From Candidatus Paraluminiphilus aquimaris (GTDB taxonomy: Bacteria > Pseudomonadota > Gammaproteobacteria > Pseudomonadales > Halieaceae): 64,000 nucleotides of DNA. Numbering within the stretch: position 1 is the stretch's first letter; the number at the start of each line of letters is the position of its first letter. This document shows positions 37,202 to 48,383 of this stretch, piece by piece. Under the pieces are notes generated by a model that made no database searches, was not told the DNA's origin, and saw only the letters and a program-made list of their open reading frames with translations. A program made the translations under genes and the position numbers. The stretch is taken from assembly GCF_026230195.1 (NCBI RefSeq), contig NZ_CP036501.1, positions 1,178,001 to 1,242,000 of the forward strand. Reading direction: 5' to 3'.

Positions 37202-38665
37202 TTGCCGGTCGAGACGCTTTATTGGCACGATTATGAAACTTCGGGTGCGTCACCGGCGCATGACCGGCCCTGGCAGTTTGCCGGGGTCAGGACCACGCTA
37301 GATCTTGAAGTGATTGGCGAGCCTCTGACGGTCTATGCCAAGCCCTCTCTCGACGTGATTCCCCACCCTACAGCCATCAGGGTGACGGGAATCTCGCCCT
37401 ACGAATGCGAAGCCAAGGGATTAACTGAGCAGGGTTTTATTGCCCGTATTCATGATGAATTATCTCAGCCTGGTACCTGTGGCGTTGGCTACAATTCCTT
37501 GCGGTTCGACGATGAGGTTACGCGCTTTAGCCTGTGGCGAAATTTTTACGACCCCTACGCTCGTGAGTACAGCAGAGGTAATAGCCGCTGGGATCTTATC
37601 GATGTCGCGCGCGCTTTCTATGCTTTACGCCCCGATAGCCTCCAATGGCCCACTCACGATGATGGCTCTCCAAGCTTTAAGCTTGAGGACTTAACCACCG
37701 CTAATGGCTTGGAGCATGGCGCGGCGCACGATGCCATGTCGGATGTGACGGCGACACTGGCATTGGCGCGGGCATTGAGATTGGCGGACACCCCCTTGTT
37801 TGAGCGCCTTCTGGGCCAGCGCTTCAAAGCGAGGACCGAGGCGATGGTGGATACACAGCGTATGACACCGCTGCTACATATATCGGGGCTTTTTGGTACC
37901 GATCGTCATTGTCTTGGAGTCATTGTCCCGTTAGCTATTCATCCCGAATACAAGTCCGACGTGATTTGCGCTGATATTACGCGCGAGCCGAAATTCCTTG
38001 ATATGTCAGTTGAGGAGGTCAAGGTGCGCTTGTTTGCGAAAAAGGAAGATTTGCCGTCTCCCAATGACCGCCCTAGCTTGATGACCATTAAGGTCAATCG
38101 AGCACCCGTACTGCTGCCTATGTCGGAGATTAACGCTGAGGATGCTAAGCGTCTGGGACTTGATGGGGATCGTTTGCGCGATCGCTTGAGTCAAGTGCGA
38201 GTCGCGCGGCAGGAGCGTGGACAAGCCTTTATCACCCAATGCCAAGACATTTACCGCTCGGCATCAAAGCCTGTAGATACCAATCCAGATACGGCGTTGT
38301 ACGGCAGCTTCGTCCCCAATGCGGATAAGCGCTTAATGCAAGAGGTGCGAGATGCCTCACCCGCAGAGCTGCGCGATAGACGCTTTGCATTTGTCGACTC
38401 GCGGTTGCCCGATCTCTTATTTCGCTACCGAGCCCGAAATTGGCCAGAGATACTCGACAATGAGGAGCAATCAGCGTGGCGGGAGCACTGTAAGGTGCAA
38501 TGGGAAACCAGTGATCACCTCAATTTGTCTGTGTTTCACTCGGCCCTTGAGGTGGAAGAGCGCACCGAGGGCTTGAGCGCAAAGCAGCAAAGCGCACTCA
38601 AGGATTTACGGCGCTGGGTGTCCGAGAATGCCAAAGTTTTAGGTGTTAACGCGGCATCGGTTTAA
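37202..38665 (+). CDS. sbcB: Exodeoxyribonuclease I
   Basis: A 487-residue 3'-5' single-strand exonuclease acting in recombination and mismatch repair. The first DEDD acidic motif is YWHDYETSGASP at residue 5, and the last is HDAMSDVTAT near 180. The C-terminal SH3-like and helical domains follow. The start is TTG at 37202 with GCGGAGGACTG as ribosome site. No in-frame ATG precedes the first catalytic motif. Confidence 0.94.
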   Translation: MPVETLYWHDYETSGASPAHDRPWQFAGVRTTLDLEVIGEPLTVYAKPSLDVIPHPTAIRVTGISPYECEAKGLTEQGFIARIHDELSQPGTCGVGYNSLRFDDEVTRFSLWRNFYDPYAREYSRGNSRWDLIDVARAFYALRPDSLQWPTHDDGSPSFKLEDLTTANGLEHGAAHDAMSDVTATLALARALRLADTPLFERLLGQRFKARTEAMVDTQRMTPLLHISGLFGTDRHCLGVIVPLAIHPEYKSDVICADITREPKFLDMSVEEVKVRLFAKKEDLPSPNDRPSLMTIKVNRAPVLLPMSEINAEDAKRLGLDGDRLRDRLSQVRVARQERGQAFITQCQDIYRSASKPVDTNPDTALYGSFVPNADKRLMQEVRDASPAELRDRRFAFVDSRLPDLLFRYRARNWPEILDNEEQSAWREHCKVQWETSDHLNLSVFHSALEVEERTEGLSAKQQSALKDLRRWVSENAKVLGVNAASV

Positions 38666-38758
38666 ACTACGCTCCCAAGAGCGTACGCGTCCTATGTTGA
38701 GCGTTGCGCTACGTCATGTGCCTGATATGCGCAAACCGATGCGCTTGGAGAACGTGCT

Positions 38759-39772
38759 GTGAAATTTGCCGGCCATCACATTTTGGGGATCAGCCAGTTC
38801 GACCGCGGTCATGTAGACCGCATCTTTGAGGTGGCGGATCGCATGAGGCCTTACGCTCGACGCGAGCGAAAAACCTCAGTACTTGAGGGCGCCATTCTCG
38901 GTTCTATGTTCTTTGAGCCATCGACGCGGACGCGAATCAGTTTTGGCAGTGCGTTTAATCTACTCGGCGGTCATGTGAGAGAGACCACGGGTTTTGAAAG
39001 CACGGCCATCGCCAAAGGCGAGTCGTTGTACGACACAGCACGGGTTCTTAGCGGGTATTCCGATGCAATCGTTATGCGCCACCCCACCGAGGGTTCGGTA
39101 AGTGAATTTGCTACGGCCAGCCGTGTGCCGGTCATAAACGGGGGGGATGGTGCTAACGAACACCCCAGTCAAGCGTTATTGGACCTTTTCACCATTCGCA
39201 GTGAACTAGCCGATCGAGGAAGAGGTATCGACGGGCTTCGAATCGCTATGGTGGGTGACCTTCGGTTTGGCCGGACGGTCCATTCGTTGTCGCGTCTCCT
39301 CACCCGTTTTAGCAACGTGCGCGTGAGTCTCGTTTCACCATCGGAACTTCGCATGCCCGAGGCGTTAGTCGAAGAAATGCGAGAAAGGGGTGTCGATGTT
39401 GTGGAGACTGATCAACTTGAGGTCGGCATTGCTAATGTCGACATTGTCTATTCAACGCGGATTCAAGAGGAACGTTTTGCCTCACAGGCTGATGCTGATC
39501 TCTATCGTGGGCGATTCCGACTGAACCAGAGTATTTATACAGCGCTTTGCGAGCCAAATACGGTCATCATGCATCCGCTGCCCCGAGACTCGCGCGTGGG
39601 TGCACAAGAGCTCGATGAGGATCTGAACGACGATCCCAACCTGGCCATTTTTAGGCAGTCTGACAACGGAGTTTTGGTCAGAATGGCGCTCTTCGCGCTG
39701 ATCCTCGATGTAGCAGACCAAGTCGATGATTACTCAAAGCCTGTTAATTGGAGCACGGAGCGCCGATTTTGA
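38759..39772 (+). CDS. pyrB: Aspartate carbamoyltransferase catalytic chain
   Basis: PyrB joins carbamoyl phosphate and aspartate in pyrimidine synthesis. Key motifs are present: EPSTRTRISF (carbamoyl phosphate), KGESLYDT, MRHPTEG, GDGANEHPSQALLD and MHPLPRD. At 337 residues it is longer than E. coli PyrB (311). No pyrI regulatory subunit or pyrC-like gene follows, so regulation may differ from the E. coli enzyme. The start is GTG at 38759 with a GGAG ribosome site. The next gene overlaps its 3' end. An ornithine transcarbamylase is ruled out by the HPLPRD-region motifs. Confidence 0.9.
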   Translation: MKFAGHHILGISQFDRGHVDRIFEVADRMRPYARRERKTSVLEGAILGSMFFEPSTRTRISFGSAFNLLGGHVRETTGFESTAIAKGESLYDTARVLSGYSDAIVMRHPTEGSVSEFATASRVPVINGGDGANEHPSQALLDLFTIRSELADRGRGIDGLRIAMVGDLRFGRTVHSLSRLLTRFSNVRVSLVSPSELRMPEALVEEMRERGVDVVETDQLEVGIANVDIVYSTRIQEERFASQADADLYRGRFRLNQSIYTALCEPNTVIMHPLPRDSRVGAQELDEDLNDDPNLAIFRQSDNGVLVRMALFALILDVADQVDDYSKPVNWSTERRF

Positions 39773-40395
39773 GCGAGCTGTCCCTCGCCTACGGTGCCGA
39801 TGATGCACAGGTGATCACGCAAGACACGGTATTTCAGGGGTACTTCCGGATGGACGCACTCACACTGCGTCATAAGCGATTTGACGGCAGTTGGACCAGC
39901 GGCATCCGCAGAGAGCTGTTTCAACGCGGTGATGCAGTGGCGGTGCTCCCCTGGGATGTTGAAGCAGACCGCGTCATCCTGATTGAGCAGTTTCGACCCG
40001 GTGCCATTCGAGGGGCTGAATCTCCCTGGATGCTTGAGGCGATTGCAGGCGTTGTTGAAGCGGGCGAGACAGACGAGGCGGTTGCGCACCGCGAAGCATC
40101 AGAAGAGGCGGGGTGTACCATGGATGCACTAATGCCCATTGTCTCCTACTACCCAAGTCCGGGTGCCTGCACCGAACAAATACGGCTTTTCATTGGACGT
40201 CTTACCGAAGCCGCAATTGGCGAAGTGCGAGGCGTTGAAACCGAGCATGAGGACATTTTGGTGCACTCGGTTGCGCGTGAGGACGCTATTGCATTGCTCG
40301 ATGCCGGTAAGATCAACAATGGACTCACCCTCATCGCCCTGCATTGGCTGGCACGCCATGGCGATCGTTTGCGCTCGGAGTGGCGTCCCTCATGA
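39748..40395 (+). CDS. nudF: NUDIX hydrolase, ADP-ribose pyrophosphatase-like
   Basis: A protein of up to 215 residues with a complete Nudix box: GVVEAGETDEAVAHREASEEAG, Gly, Glu and REXXEE residues in place (about residues 105-127). The N-terminal domain and the PSPGACTEQIRLFIG stretch match NudF-type ADP-ribose hydrolases, which recycle ADP-ribose to AMP and ribose-5-phosphate. The start is ATG 39748, inside pyrB, or TTG 39769, which overlaps the pyrB stop by 4 bases. Its own stop overlaps the murJ ATG by 4 bases (ATGA). The substrate call is by family likeness. Confidence 0.85.
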   Translation: MEHGAPILSELSLAYGADDAQVITQDTVFQGYFRMDALTLRHKRFDGSWTSGIRRELFQRGDAVAVLPWDVEADRVILIEQFRPGAIRGAESPWMLEAIAGVVEAGETDEAVAHREASEEAGCTMDALMPIVSYYPSPGACTEQIRLFIGRLTEAAIGEVRGVETEHEDILVHSVAREDAIALLDAGKINNGLTLIALHWLARHGDRLRSEWRPS

Positions 40396-41984
40396 CTGAG
40401 GTGAGCGAGGTGGCTCCGGTTAAGAAGCGCGGTTTACTGGGCTCAAGTTTTGTCGTGAGCATGGGCACATTGTTGTCGCGTGTGCTTGGGCTGGTGCGTG
40501 ATGTTGTCTTCGCCAATTTACTCGGTGCGGCGCCCAACGCAGACGCCTTTTTTGTTGCCTTTAAAATACCGAATTTTCTCCGGCGCTTATTCGCAGAAGG
40601 CGCATTCTCGCAGGCCTTTGTGCCCGTGCTCACCCAAGTGAAAGAGACGGGAACTCACGCCGAGGTAAAGGCGCTGATTGACCGCGTGGCGGGGGTGCTT
40701 GGCGGTTCGCTATTCGTGCTAACGGCGTTTGCCATGCTGATGGCACCCTGGGTGGCGCTCATTTTTGCTCCCGGTTTTAGCCGCGATGTGGCGAAACTTG
40801 CGCTGACGGCGGACCTTATCGTCTGGACCTTCCCCTATTTACTACTCATCAGCCTAACGGGTTTCTGTGGGGCTATTCTCAATACGTACGGGCGCTTCGC
40901 TGTGCCCGCGTATACGCCTGTATTACTCAACCTGTCACTTATTTCAGCGGCTATCTTTTGGGCGCCCACTATGCCTGAGCCTGCCCTCGGTTTGGCGATG
41001 GGCGTTGCGCTGGCAGGTGTCATTCAGCTGCTCTTTCAGCTGCCCTCTTTACACACCTTGAAACTGACGCCTCGGCCCGTTTGGGATACACGTGATAAAG
41101 GCGTTCGAAAAATTTTGGCACTGATGGTCCCGGCGCTCTTTGGTGTCTCAGTCAGTCAAATCAATTTGTTGTTCGATACGGTGCTTGCGAGCTTATTGCC
41201 CGATGGCAGTGTCGCGTGGCTGTACTACTCCGACCGGCTGACGGAGCTGCCCCTAGGTGTATTTGCGATTGCCATTGCAACCGTGATTTTGCCGACTTTA
41301 TCGGCGCTCAATACACGAGCTGATCCAGACGCCTTCTCTCAAACATTGGTATGGGCGATTCGAAATGTTCTGCTGATAGCAGTGCCTGCTACCGCGGCCT
41401 TGTGGCTCCTTGCCGAGCCGATTTTAGCGACCCTATTTCAGTACGGTGCGTTCTCTGAAAGCGATGTCACCATGGCTGCAGCAAGCCTCCGCGCTTACAC
41501 CATTGGCTTGGGGGCGTTTATGCTCATCAAGGTTTTGGCCCCGGGCTATTACGCGCGTCAGGATATGAAAACACCTGTGAAGATCGGCATCATCGCGATG
41601 GTGAGTAATATGGTGCTGAACGTGGTCTTTGTCTTCCCGCTGATGTGGTATTTCGACATGGGCCATGTGGGGCTCGCACTCGCAACAAGCGTATCGGCTT
41701 GGCTTAATGCGGGGCTCTTGTTTATGGGACTTCGACGCGGTGGTGTTTCGCTATCGGGTTTATTCGCCGGTAAGTATGCGCTGCGTTTATTGCTATCCGT
41801 CATGGTGATGGCAGCTGTGTTGGCATACGCGACGCCCAGTGTTCAAGAGTGGCTCGCGGCGGATGTCTGGTGGCGTGTGTCTCACATCCTCGGATTGGTT
41901 ACGGCAGGAATGGGCGCGTTTGTCGTCTTGCTTGCCGTTCTCGGTACGCGGCTTCAGGAGATTCGGGATCCCGGCTACCACTGA
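40392..41984 (+). CDS. murJ: Lipid II flippase MurJ
   Basis: A protein of about 530 residues with 14 hydrophobic helices. The N terminus SSFVVSMGTLLSRVLGLVRD and the following GAAPNADAFFVAFKIPNFLRR and FAEGAFSQAFVP are highly characteristic of MurJ/MviN. It flips lipid II across the inner membrane for peptidoglycan synthesis. The start is ATG 40392, overlapping nudF by 4 bases; the frame runs upstream to 40344 but those codons belong to nudF. ribF begins 62 bases downstream. Confidence 0.95.
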   Translation: MTEVSEVAPVKKRGLLGSSFVVSMGTLLSRVLGLVRDVVFANLLGAAPNADAFFVAFKIPNFLRRLFAEGAFSQAFVPVLTQVKETGTHAEVKALIDRVAGVLGGSLFVLTAFAMLMAPWVALIFAPGFSRDVAKLALTADLIVWTFPYLLLISLTGFCGAILNTYGRFAVPAYTPVLLNLSLISAAIFWAPTMPEPALGLAMGVALAGVIQLLFQLPSLHTLKLTPRPVWDTRDKGVRKILALMVPALFGVSVSQINLLFDTVLASLLPDGSVAWLYYSDRLTELPLGVFAIAIATVILPTLSALNTRADPDAFSQTLVWAIRNVLLIAVPATAALWLLAEPILATLFQYGAFSESDVTMAAASLRAYTIGLGAFMLIKVLAPGYYARQDMKTPVKIGIIAMVSNMVLNVVFVFPLMWYFDMGHVGLALATSVSAWLNAGLLFMGLRRGGVSLSGLFAGKYALRLLLSVMVMAAVLAYATPSVQEWLAADVWWRVSHILGLVTAGMGAFVVLLAVLGTRLQEIRDPGYH

Positions 41985-42046
41985 GCCGGAGATTGTCGGG
42001 CCGCGCTTCTGTATACTGCGCATACTTTGTAGATCGTCTGATAAAC

Positions 42047-42991
42047 ATGAACCTCATACGCGGATTGCACAACCTGTCTGATTTGAGCCTCTCAGAGAGC
42101 GCAGTCACGATTGGCGCCTTTGATGGTGTTCATCGAGGGCATCAGGAGGTATTGGGACATCTCAAGCGCGAAGCGAATGCCCGAAAATTGACGACGACGG
42201 TTATAACGTTTGAACCCCTGCCCGGAGAGTTCCTTTTTCCCGATCGGGCGCCGCCTCGATTAATGACGTTTAGGGAGAAATTCACAGCGCTTGCGGAGCA
42301 GGGCATCGATAATTTGCTTTGTCTGCGCTTTAACAACCCGTTAAGAGCCATGAGCCCTCGAGCCTTTGTGGAAGATATTTTTGTGAAGGGACTCAATGCG
42401 CGCTACATCGCCTTTGGAGATGACTTTCGCTTTGGCAAAGATCGTGCGGGTGATCTTGCTTTCACTGAGTCGCTTGGTGCTGAGTTCGGTTACGAGGTGG
42501 TTCCCACATCCACCTTCGATTTCGCGGGGGAGCGAGTAAGCAGTACACGTATCCGCGCTTCATTGGTCGACGCAGATTTCGTTCAAGCGGCGGATTTATT
42601 GGGTAAACCCTTCAAACTTTCGGGAAAAGTACTCAAAGGCAAGCAGTTAGGGCGAACTATTGGCTCGCCAACCGCCAATATTGCGCTCAAGCGTGTAAAG
42701 TCGCCGCTGCATGGTGTTTACGCTGTAAGGGTGTCAGGGGGCGGATTGACCGAGGCGCCCGGTGTGGCAAATGTCGGCGTTCGACCCACTGTTAACGATG
42801 GCATGCTCGCCAACCTTGAGGTTCATCTGCTTAATTTTAACGGTGATCTCTATGGTGAACGTTTAGACGTGGAGTTTATGACAAAGCTCCGGGATGAGAA
42901 GAAATTTGACTCGTTGGATGCATTGAAGACGGCCATCGCGGCTGACCAGCAGGCTGCTAGGCAGTGGCATGCATCGCATCCTGTGACATAA
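42047..42991 (+). CDS. ribF: Bifunctional riboflavin kinase/FAD synthetase
   Basis: RibF makes FMN and FAD. The N-terminal adenylyltransferase domain has [16 protein letters not shown] near residue 20 and SSTRIRASL near 165. The C-terminal kinase domain has [13 protein letters not shown] and the [11 protein letters not shown] region. The ATG at 42047 gives 314 residues; the frame is open back to 41849 inside murJ without conserved residues. It heads the ribF-ileS-lspA-fkpB-ispH group, a gene order common in gammaproteobacteria. Confidence 0.95.
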   Translation: MNLIRGLHNLSDLSLSESAVTIGAFDGVHRGHQEVLGHLKREANARKLTTTVITFEPLPGEFLFPDRAPPRLMTFREKFTALAEQGIDNLLCLRFNNPLRAMSPRAFVEDIFVKGLNARYIAFGDDFRFGKDRAGDLAFTESLGAEFGYEVVPTSTFDFAGERVSSTRIRASLVDADFVQAADLLGKPFKLSGKVLKGKQLGRTIGSPTANIALKRVKSPLHGVYAVRVSGGGLTEAPGVANVGVRPTVNDGMLANLEVHLLNFNGDLYGERLDVEFMTKLRDEKKFDSLDALKTAIAADQQAARQWHASHPVT

Positions 42992-43011
42992 AAAGAGAAG
43001 ACAGTTCAAAA

Positions 43012-45813
43012 ATGACTGACTACAAAACTACATTAAACCTGCCACAAACAGCGTTTCCCATGAAGGCTAACCTGACCCAACGTGAGCCACAGCGGCTCAA
43101 GCAATGGGAGGGCATGGGGCTCTATCAGAAAATGCGCGCAGCTGGCGCGGGCAAGCCAACGTTTATTCTTCATGATGGCCCTCCCTATGCGAACGGGGAG
43201 CTGCACGTTGGCCACGCCGTTAACAAGATTCTCAAAGATATAATTACCAAGTCGAAAACCCTGTCGGGTTTTGATGCGCCGTATATTCCGGGATGGGATT
43301 GTCACGGTCTTCCGATTGAGCTCAATGTTGAAAAGAAGGTGGGTAAGCCGGGACATAAAGTTACCGCTGCCGAGTTTCGTCAAAAGTGTCGTGACTATGC
43401 GGCGAAACAAGTCGATAACCAGCGTGAAGATTTTAAGCGCATGGGGGTTGTGGGCGACTGGGACGAGCCTTATCTGACAATGAATTTTAAGTTCGAGGCG
43501 AACATTGTTCGAACGCTCGGCAAGATCATTGAAAACGGGCATCTACAGCAAGGTGCTAAGCCTGTTCATTGGTGCTTGGACTGTGGGTCTGCGCTTGCGG
43601 AAGCGGAGGTTGAATACCAAGATAAAGTCTCCTCGGCGGTGGATGTAGCGTTTCCTTTCGCCGATTCTAAACAAGCCGCCGCGCTGATCGGTGACACGGG
43701 ACTCGATGAGTTATCAGTGGCCATATGGACGACAACACCTTGGACGCTTGTGGCGAACCGCGGTGTCAGTCTTGCTGCAGATCTTGATTACGTTGTGCTG
43801 AATGTGGGTGGTCGAGGCGTTTTAGTGGCCGAGGCGCTAGCTGAGCAATGCGCTGCGCGTTTTGGTGTCGATGAGGTGGATATCCGTGCCACTGTAAAAG
43901 GCGAGGTGCTTGATCGTATTTTGGTGGTGCCGCCTTTTTCTAACGAGCCCGTACCGATTATGCTGGGCGATCACGTCACCACAGATGCGGGTACTGGCTG
44001 CGTGCATACGGCACCGGCGCACGGTCTTGAAGATTTTCAGATAGGCAAGACTTATGACCTCGAGGTCTATAACCCCGTCGGTGGAAACGGTGTTTATTTG
44101 CCAGGCACACCGGTTTTCGAAGGCAAACATATTTTTAAAGCGAACGATGAGATCGTGGCGGAGCTAGAGGCGCGTAATGTGCTTCTGTGCCACAAGCCGT
44201 TTACGCATTCCTACCCTCATTGCTGGCGCCATAAAACACCGATTATTTTCCGGGCGACACCACAGTGGTTCATCTCGATGGAGCGTCAGGGACTACTCGA
44301 GGAGGCCAAGAAGGCGGTTGATGTCGTAACGTGGATACCCGATTGGGGACGCGCACGTATCGACGCTATGTTGGAGAGCCGGCCTGACTGGTGTGTCTCG
44401 CGTCAGCGCACGTGGGGCGCGCCGATTCCACTGTTCGTCAATAAAGTTGATGGATCTCTGCACCCCAATAGCGTATCGCTCATCGAGGATGTGGCCGTGC
44501 GCATTGAATCCAGAGGGGTGGATGCGTGGTTTGATCTCGAGCCAGTTGAATTGCTGGGTGATGACGCTGAGCAGTACTACAAGATTACCGACACGCTTGA
44601 TGTATGGTTTGACTCCGGCGTCACGCACGCCTGCGTTTTACGCGATCGAGACGGTCTGTCCTCCCCAGCAGACTTATATTTAGAGGGGTCGGATCAGCAT
44701 CGAGGCTGGTTTCAGTCATCCTTGCTTACAGGTATCGGTGCCTTTAACGAGTCGCCCTACCGTCAGGTATTGACGCACGGGTTTACGGTGGACGGTGAAG
44801 GTCGAAAGATGTCTAAGTCGATCGGCAATATCATCCCCGCTAAAAAAGCGATGAACGATATGGGAGCGGATATCTTGCGCCTATGGGTGTCGTCCGCTGA
44901 TTACCGAAATGAAATCGCTGCAAGCGATGAGATTTTCAAGCGTACGTCCGATACGTATCGACGGATCCGAAACACTGCGCGTTTTCTACTGGCAAATTTG
45001 GCAGGCTTTGAACCGGCCACTGACTTGGTGGATAGCACCGAACTCCTTCCGCTTGACCGTTGGATCGTTTCAAAGACACGAGACTTGCAGGCCGAGCTGA
45101 TCGAGGCTTACGACACCTATCAGTTCCATCACGTGTATCACAAAGTTCATAACTTCTGCAGCGGTGAGCTCGGTGGTTTTTACCTGGACGTGATTAAGGA
45201 TCGGCAGTACACCACACAGACCAACTCGGTGGCGCGACGATCTTGTCAGACCGCGCTGTATCACATGGCGGAGGCGATAAGCCGGTGGATTGCCCCTGTC
45301 CTTAGCTTCACAGCGGAAGAAATTTGGGAAAACTTACCAGGCGAGCGGGCAGAGTCGGTATTCTTGTCTGAGTGGTATGACTTACCCTCGATGGACGCCG
45401 ACGACGAGATGGGCGATGCCTTCTGGACGACCTGTCTAGCGGTGCGACAAGACGTTAACAAAGCCATGGAAGCTGAGCGTGCGGCTGGCAATATTCGCGG
45501 CTCGCTCGATGCAAGCGTTGCGCTGTATGTCTCGGACGAGCTTATGTCAGCGCTTGCAGCCCTTGGCGATGAGCTGAGGTTTGTCCTGATTACATCGGGT
45601 GCCACGCTCTTGTCTCTAGGGGATGCTCCTGAGGAGGCATTGGCCGGTGACGTTCAAGGACTAAAGGTCGTTGTCGGCGCAAGTGACGCGGCAAAGTGTG
45701 AGCGCTGTTGGCACCGACGGGATGACGTAGGTGCGCACGCTGAGCACCCAACACTGTGCGGACGCTGCGTCTCAAATGTCGCAGGTGATGGCGAGACACG
45801 GCACTATGCCTAA
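43012..45813 (+). CDS. ileS: Isoleucyl-tRNA synthetase
   Basis: A class I synthetase of 933 residues. The HIGH-like signature is [14 protein letters not shown] near residue 60, and KMSKS lies in [12 protein letters not shown] near 600. A C-terminal zinc site is formed by CERCWHRR and CGRCVSN. The ATG at 43012 gives [17 protein letters not shown], the usual N terminus; the frame opens earlier at 42964 within ribF. lspA overlaps the end by 8 bases. Confidence 0.98.
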   Translation: MTDYKTTLNLPQTAFPMKANLTQREPQRLKQWEGMGLYQKMRAAGAGKPTFILHDGPPYANGELHVGHAVNKILKDIITKSKTLSGFDAPYIPGWDCHGLPIELNVEKKVGKPGHKVTAAEFRQKCRDYAAKQVDNQREDFKRMGVVGDWDEPYLTMNFKFEANIVRTLGKIIENGHLQQGAKPVHWCLDCGSALAEAEVEYQDKVSSAVDVAFPFADSKQAAALIGDTGLDELSVAIWTTTPWTLVANRGVSLAADLDYVVLNVGGRGVLVAEALAEQCAARFGVDEVDIRATVKGEVLDRILVVPPFSNEPVPIMLGDHVTTDAGTGCVHTAPAHGLEDFQIGKTYDLEVYNPVGGNGVYLPGTPVFEGKHIFKANDEIVAELEARNVLLCHKPFTHSYPHCWRHKTPIIFRATPQWFISMERQGLLEEAKKAVDVVTWIPDWGRARIDAMLESRPDWCVSRQRTWGAPIPLFVNKVDGSLHPNSVSLIEDVAVRIESRGVDAWFDLEPVELLGDDAEQYYKITDTLDVWFDSGVTHACVLRDRDGLSSPADLYLEGSDQHRGWFQSSLLTGIGAFNESPYRQVLTHGFTVDGEGRKMSKSIGNIIPAKKAMNDMGADILRLWVSSADYRNEIAASDEIFKRTSDTYRRIRNTARFLLANLAGFEPATDLVDSTELLPLDRWIVSKTRDLQAELIEAYDTYQFHHVYHKVHNFCSGELGGFYLDVIKDRQYTTQTNSVARRSCQTALYHMAEAISRWIAPVLSFTAEEIWENLPGERAESVFLSEWYDLPSMDADDEMGDAFWTTCLAVRQDVNKAMEAERAAGNIRGSLDASVALYVSDELMSALAALGDELRFVLITSGATLLSLGDAPEEALAGDVQGLKVVVGASDAAKCERCWHRRDDVGAHAEHPTLCGRCVSNVAGDGETRHYA

Positions 45814-46351
45814 GGACGCGCTGGCGGCTAATACCCAGGCAAATGGATCCTCCTCGGTTTGGATGAGAGCACTCGCCAACCCTTGGATTGGATTCTTGCT
45901 GGCTGTGATAGTGATTGGTCTTGATCAGTACACTAAGGCGTTGGCAACGGCGCAGCTGGCGTATCGTGTGCCGGTTGAGGTCACTTCTTGGTTTGATCTC
46001 ATGCTTGCTCACAACACGGGCGCCGCCTTCAGTTTTTTGGCGAGCGCCGGCGGATGGCAGCGCTGGTTTCTAACGGCAGTCGCTGTTGCCGTGAGTGTTG
46101 TTGTCGTCATTTGGCTGACGCGACTCAAGCAGTCTGAGCGGATGTTAGGTGTTGCCCTAGGGTTGGTACTGGGCGGCGGTGTTGGGAATCTTATCGATCG
46201 CGTGAGTCTTGGTTACGTCGTTGATTTCATTTCATGGCACTACAACGATTGGTACTGGCCAGCATTTAATATTGCAGACGCCGCCATATGTCTCGGTGCG
46301 GTGTTGCTGGTGTGGGATAGCTTCTTTGGCGAGACGAGTAAGCAAGTATGA
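45806..46351 (+). CDS. lspA: Lipoprotein signal peptidase
   Basis: LspA is the inner-membrane aspartic protease that cleaves diacylated prolipoproteins. Four hydrophobic helices are visible. The motifs [37 protein letters not shown] and the second catalytic aspartate in [11 protein letters not shown] are all present. I choose ATG 45806, overlapping the ileS stop, for 181 residues; upstream ATGs at 45776 and 45788 would add length with no homology support. The next gene overlaps it by 4 bases. Confidence 0.95.
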   Translation: MPKDALAANTQANGSSSVWMRALANPWIGFLLAVIVIGLDQYTKALATAQLAYRVPVEVTSWFDLMLAHNTGAAFSFLASAGGWQRWFLTAVAVAVSVVVVIWLTRLKQSERMLGVALGLVLGGGVGNLIDRVSLGYVVDFISWHYNDWYWPAFNIADAAICLGAVLLVWDSFFGETSKQV

Positions 46352-46800
46352 CGAGCGATCTTCAAGTCACCGAAAATACAAAAGTATCGTTGAATTTCTC
46401 AATAACGCTCGACACGGGTGAGGTGGTCGATGGTAATTTTGACCGCGAGCCCGCCAGTTTCGTCATGGGCGACGGCTCCCTACTGCCTGGCTTTGAGGCC
46501 TGCTTAGTTGGTATGAAAGCCGGCGAGGAGGGCGCTTTCACGATCCTGCCGGAACAGGGGTTCGGTGAGCCTCAAGAGGCGAACTATCAAGACATACCGC
46601 GTCATACGTTTAGCAGCGACTCAGAACTCGAAGTTGGCATGGTATTTAGCTTCGCCGATGCAGCGGGTGGCGAGGTCCCAGGTGTTGTTGACTCTTTCGA
46701 CGAAGATACAGTCCGTGTTAACTTCAACCACCCACTCGCGGGACGCACCCTCAGGTTTGAGGTGAAAATCGACCGCGTGGAACCAGCGGAGTTGCACTGA
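46348..46800 (+). CDS. fkpB: FKBP-type peptidyl-prolyl isomerase, SlpA-like
   Basis: A 150-residue SlyD/SlpA-like isomerase. The FKBP half-motif [20 protein letters not shown] is at the start, then [18 protein letters not shown]. An insert-in-flap domain (about 70-125) and the [16 protein letters not shown] end follow. It speeds proline isomerisation and helps folding in the cytoplasm. It overlaps lspA by ATGA and shares one base with the ispH start, so the three are coupled. Confidence 0.94.
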   Translation: MTSDLQVTENTKVSLNFSITLDTGEVVDGNFDREPASFVMGDGSLLPGFEACLVGMKAGEEGAFTILPEQGFGEPQEANYQDIPRHTFSSDSELEVGMVFSFADAAGGEVPGVVDSFDEDTVRVNFNHPLAGRTLRFEVKIDRVEPAELH

Positions 46801-47753
46801 TGACAGTGATGCTTGCCAACCCGCGCGGATTTTGTGCTGGTGTCGACCGTGCTATCGACATCGTTAATCGCGCGCTTGAGGTCTTCGGACAGCCCATATA
46901 CGTTCGTCACGAAGTGGTGCACAACAAAACAGTCGTGGACGATTTGCGTAATCGCGGTGCGGTGTTTGTAGAGGAGCTCGATGAGGTTCCCGATGACGCG
47001 ATAGTGATTTTCAGCGCTCACGGCGTCTCAAAAGCGGTCCAAGATGAAGCAGCGACCCGCGGCTTGCAGGTGTTCGATGCAACCTGCCCATTGGTAACGA
47101 AAGTGCATGTTGAGGTGACGGCGTTTAGCCGCTCGGGCAAAGAGTGCATTCTTATTGGGCACGAGGGGCACCCCGAGGTTGAGGGCACAATGGGCCAATA
47201 CAACAGCGCTAACGGCGGAAAAATGTACCTTGTCGAAGACGAGGAACAGGCCTCAAACCTTGTAGTGCGAGACCCAGATAATTTGTCGTACGTCACGCAA
47301 ACGACACTTTCAGTCGATGATACGGCGAAGGTAATCGAGGCGCTGAGAGTGCGATTTCCCAATATTCAGGGGCCGCGCAAAGACGATATTTGCTATGCCA
47401 CGCAAAACCGTCAGGATGCGGTGAGAGCCTTGGCAGAGAAAGCGAATGTTGTTCTCGTGGTCGGCTCGCCCAATAGTTCAAATTCAAATCGCTTGAAAGA
47501 GCTCGCGGAACGTTGTGGCGCGAGCGCCTACCTCATTGATTCTGCGGACATGATAGAGCCAGAATGGGTATCCGAGGGAGATACGGTGGGTGTCACCGCT
47601 GGCGCCTCTGCCCCAGAACATTTGGTTGAAGGCGTGATCTCTTGGCTTAAAAACCAGGGTCATACGAATGTTGAGTCCCTCGATGGTCAGCCAGAGAATA
47701 TTACGTTTTCGCTCCCGAAAGAGCTGCGCATACCGACCACGGAGATAAGCTGA
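46800..47753 (+). CDS. ispH: 4-hydroxy-3-methylbut-2-enyl diphosphate reductase
   Basis: IspH makes IPP and DMAPP, the last step of the MEP isoprenoid pathway, with a [4Fe-4S] cluster. Cluster cysteines sit in [13 protein letters not shown] (near residue 13), [11 protein letters not shown] (near 97) and a later one near 198 in [11 protein letters not shown]. The catalytic glutamate is in EGTMGQY. The length is 317 residues, as in E. coli (316). It ends the ribF-ispH cluster. Confidence 0.97.
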   Translation: MTVMLANPRGFCAGVDRAIDIVNRALEVFGQPIYVRHEVVHNKTVVDDLRNRGAVFVEELDEVPDDAIVIFSAHGVSKAVQDEAATRGLQVFDATCPLVTKVHVEVTAFSRSGKECILIGHEGHPEVEGTMGQYNSANGGKMYLVEDEEQASNLVVRDPDNLSYVTQTTLSVDDTAKVIEALRVRFPNIQGPRKDDICYATQNRQDAVRALAEKANVVLVVGSPNSSNSNRLKELAERCGASAYLIDSADMIEPEWVSEGDTVGVTAGASAPEHLVEGVISWLKNQGHTNVESLDGQPENITFSLPKELRIPTTEIS

Positions 47754-47855
47754 CGATCAGCTCTTTTCTGGCCATTTTTCTGTCAGCTTGTTCGTAAAAC
47801 ACCTTGTCTAACCACGGATCTGTATCGTTCTTGCCGCGGCTCTACCGTCACAAGG

Positions 47856-48383
47856 ATGAAGGCTAGAGCGTATCGATCCGGATTTACTGTCGTGGAGTGC
47901 CTCATCACGCTTGCGGTACTTAGTATTCTGCAGGCGCTTGCGTTGCCCTCACTTAGCTTCCTTCGCGATCGAGCGCTGCAACTTCATACCGTCGACCAGT
48001 TGGAAACAGCCGTTGCAGCCGCACGGCATTTCTCGGTCAACAACGGGACGACCGTAACCCTCTGTGGATGGTCCGGGCCTCCGGGTTCCGTCGCGTTGCA
48101 AGCCACTGACTTTCCGCGCTGCGGTGAAGACTATGCGAAGGGTGTCAGTATTTGGGTTCTCGAGACGTTCGGCTGGCGCTTATACCGGGTATGGGAGTGG
48201 GAGCAACGCACCGTCACCAATCGCTCGGGAAGCCGCTTGGTAAGCGAGCATGTCGTTTTTTCGGAAAGGGGACTCGCCCATCGGAATATGACGTGGTCAA
48301 CCTGTGCAAACGGCGCGAATTTATCGTTGGTGCTCAACCGCGTGGGTCGGCCTAGTAGACGAATGGGCTGGGGCAGTTGTTAG
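47856..48383 (+). CDS. fimT: FimT/GspH-like minor pseudopilin
   Basis: A 175-residue protein with a type IV prepilin leader: MKARAYRSG before FTVVECLITLAVLSILQA, so cleavage after Gly9 leaves Phe at +1 and Glu at +5. A long hydrophobic helix and a beta-rich C terminus with paired cysteines follow. FimT/GspH-family pseudopilins prime pilus assembly or bind DNA in natural transformation. It is convergent with pilR, overlapping by 4 bases, and is about 10 kb from the other minor pilins. Confidence 0.85.
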   Translation: MKARAYRSGFTVVECLITLAVLSILQALALPSLSFLRDRALQLHTVDQLETAVAAARHFSVNNGTTVTLCGWSGPPGSVALQATDFPRCGEDYAKGVSIWVLETFGWRLYRVWEWEQRTVTNRSGSRLVSEHVVFSERGLAHRNMTWSTCANGANLSLVLNRVGRPSRRMGWGSC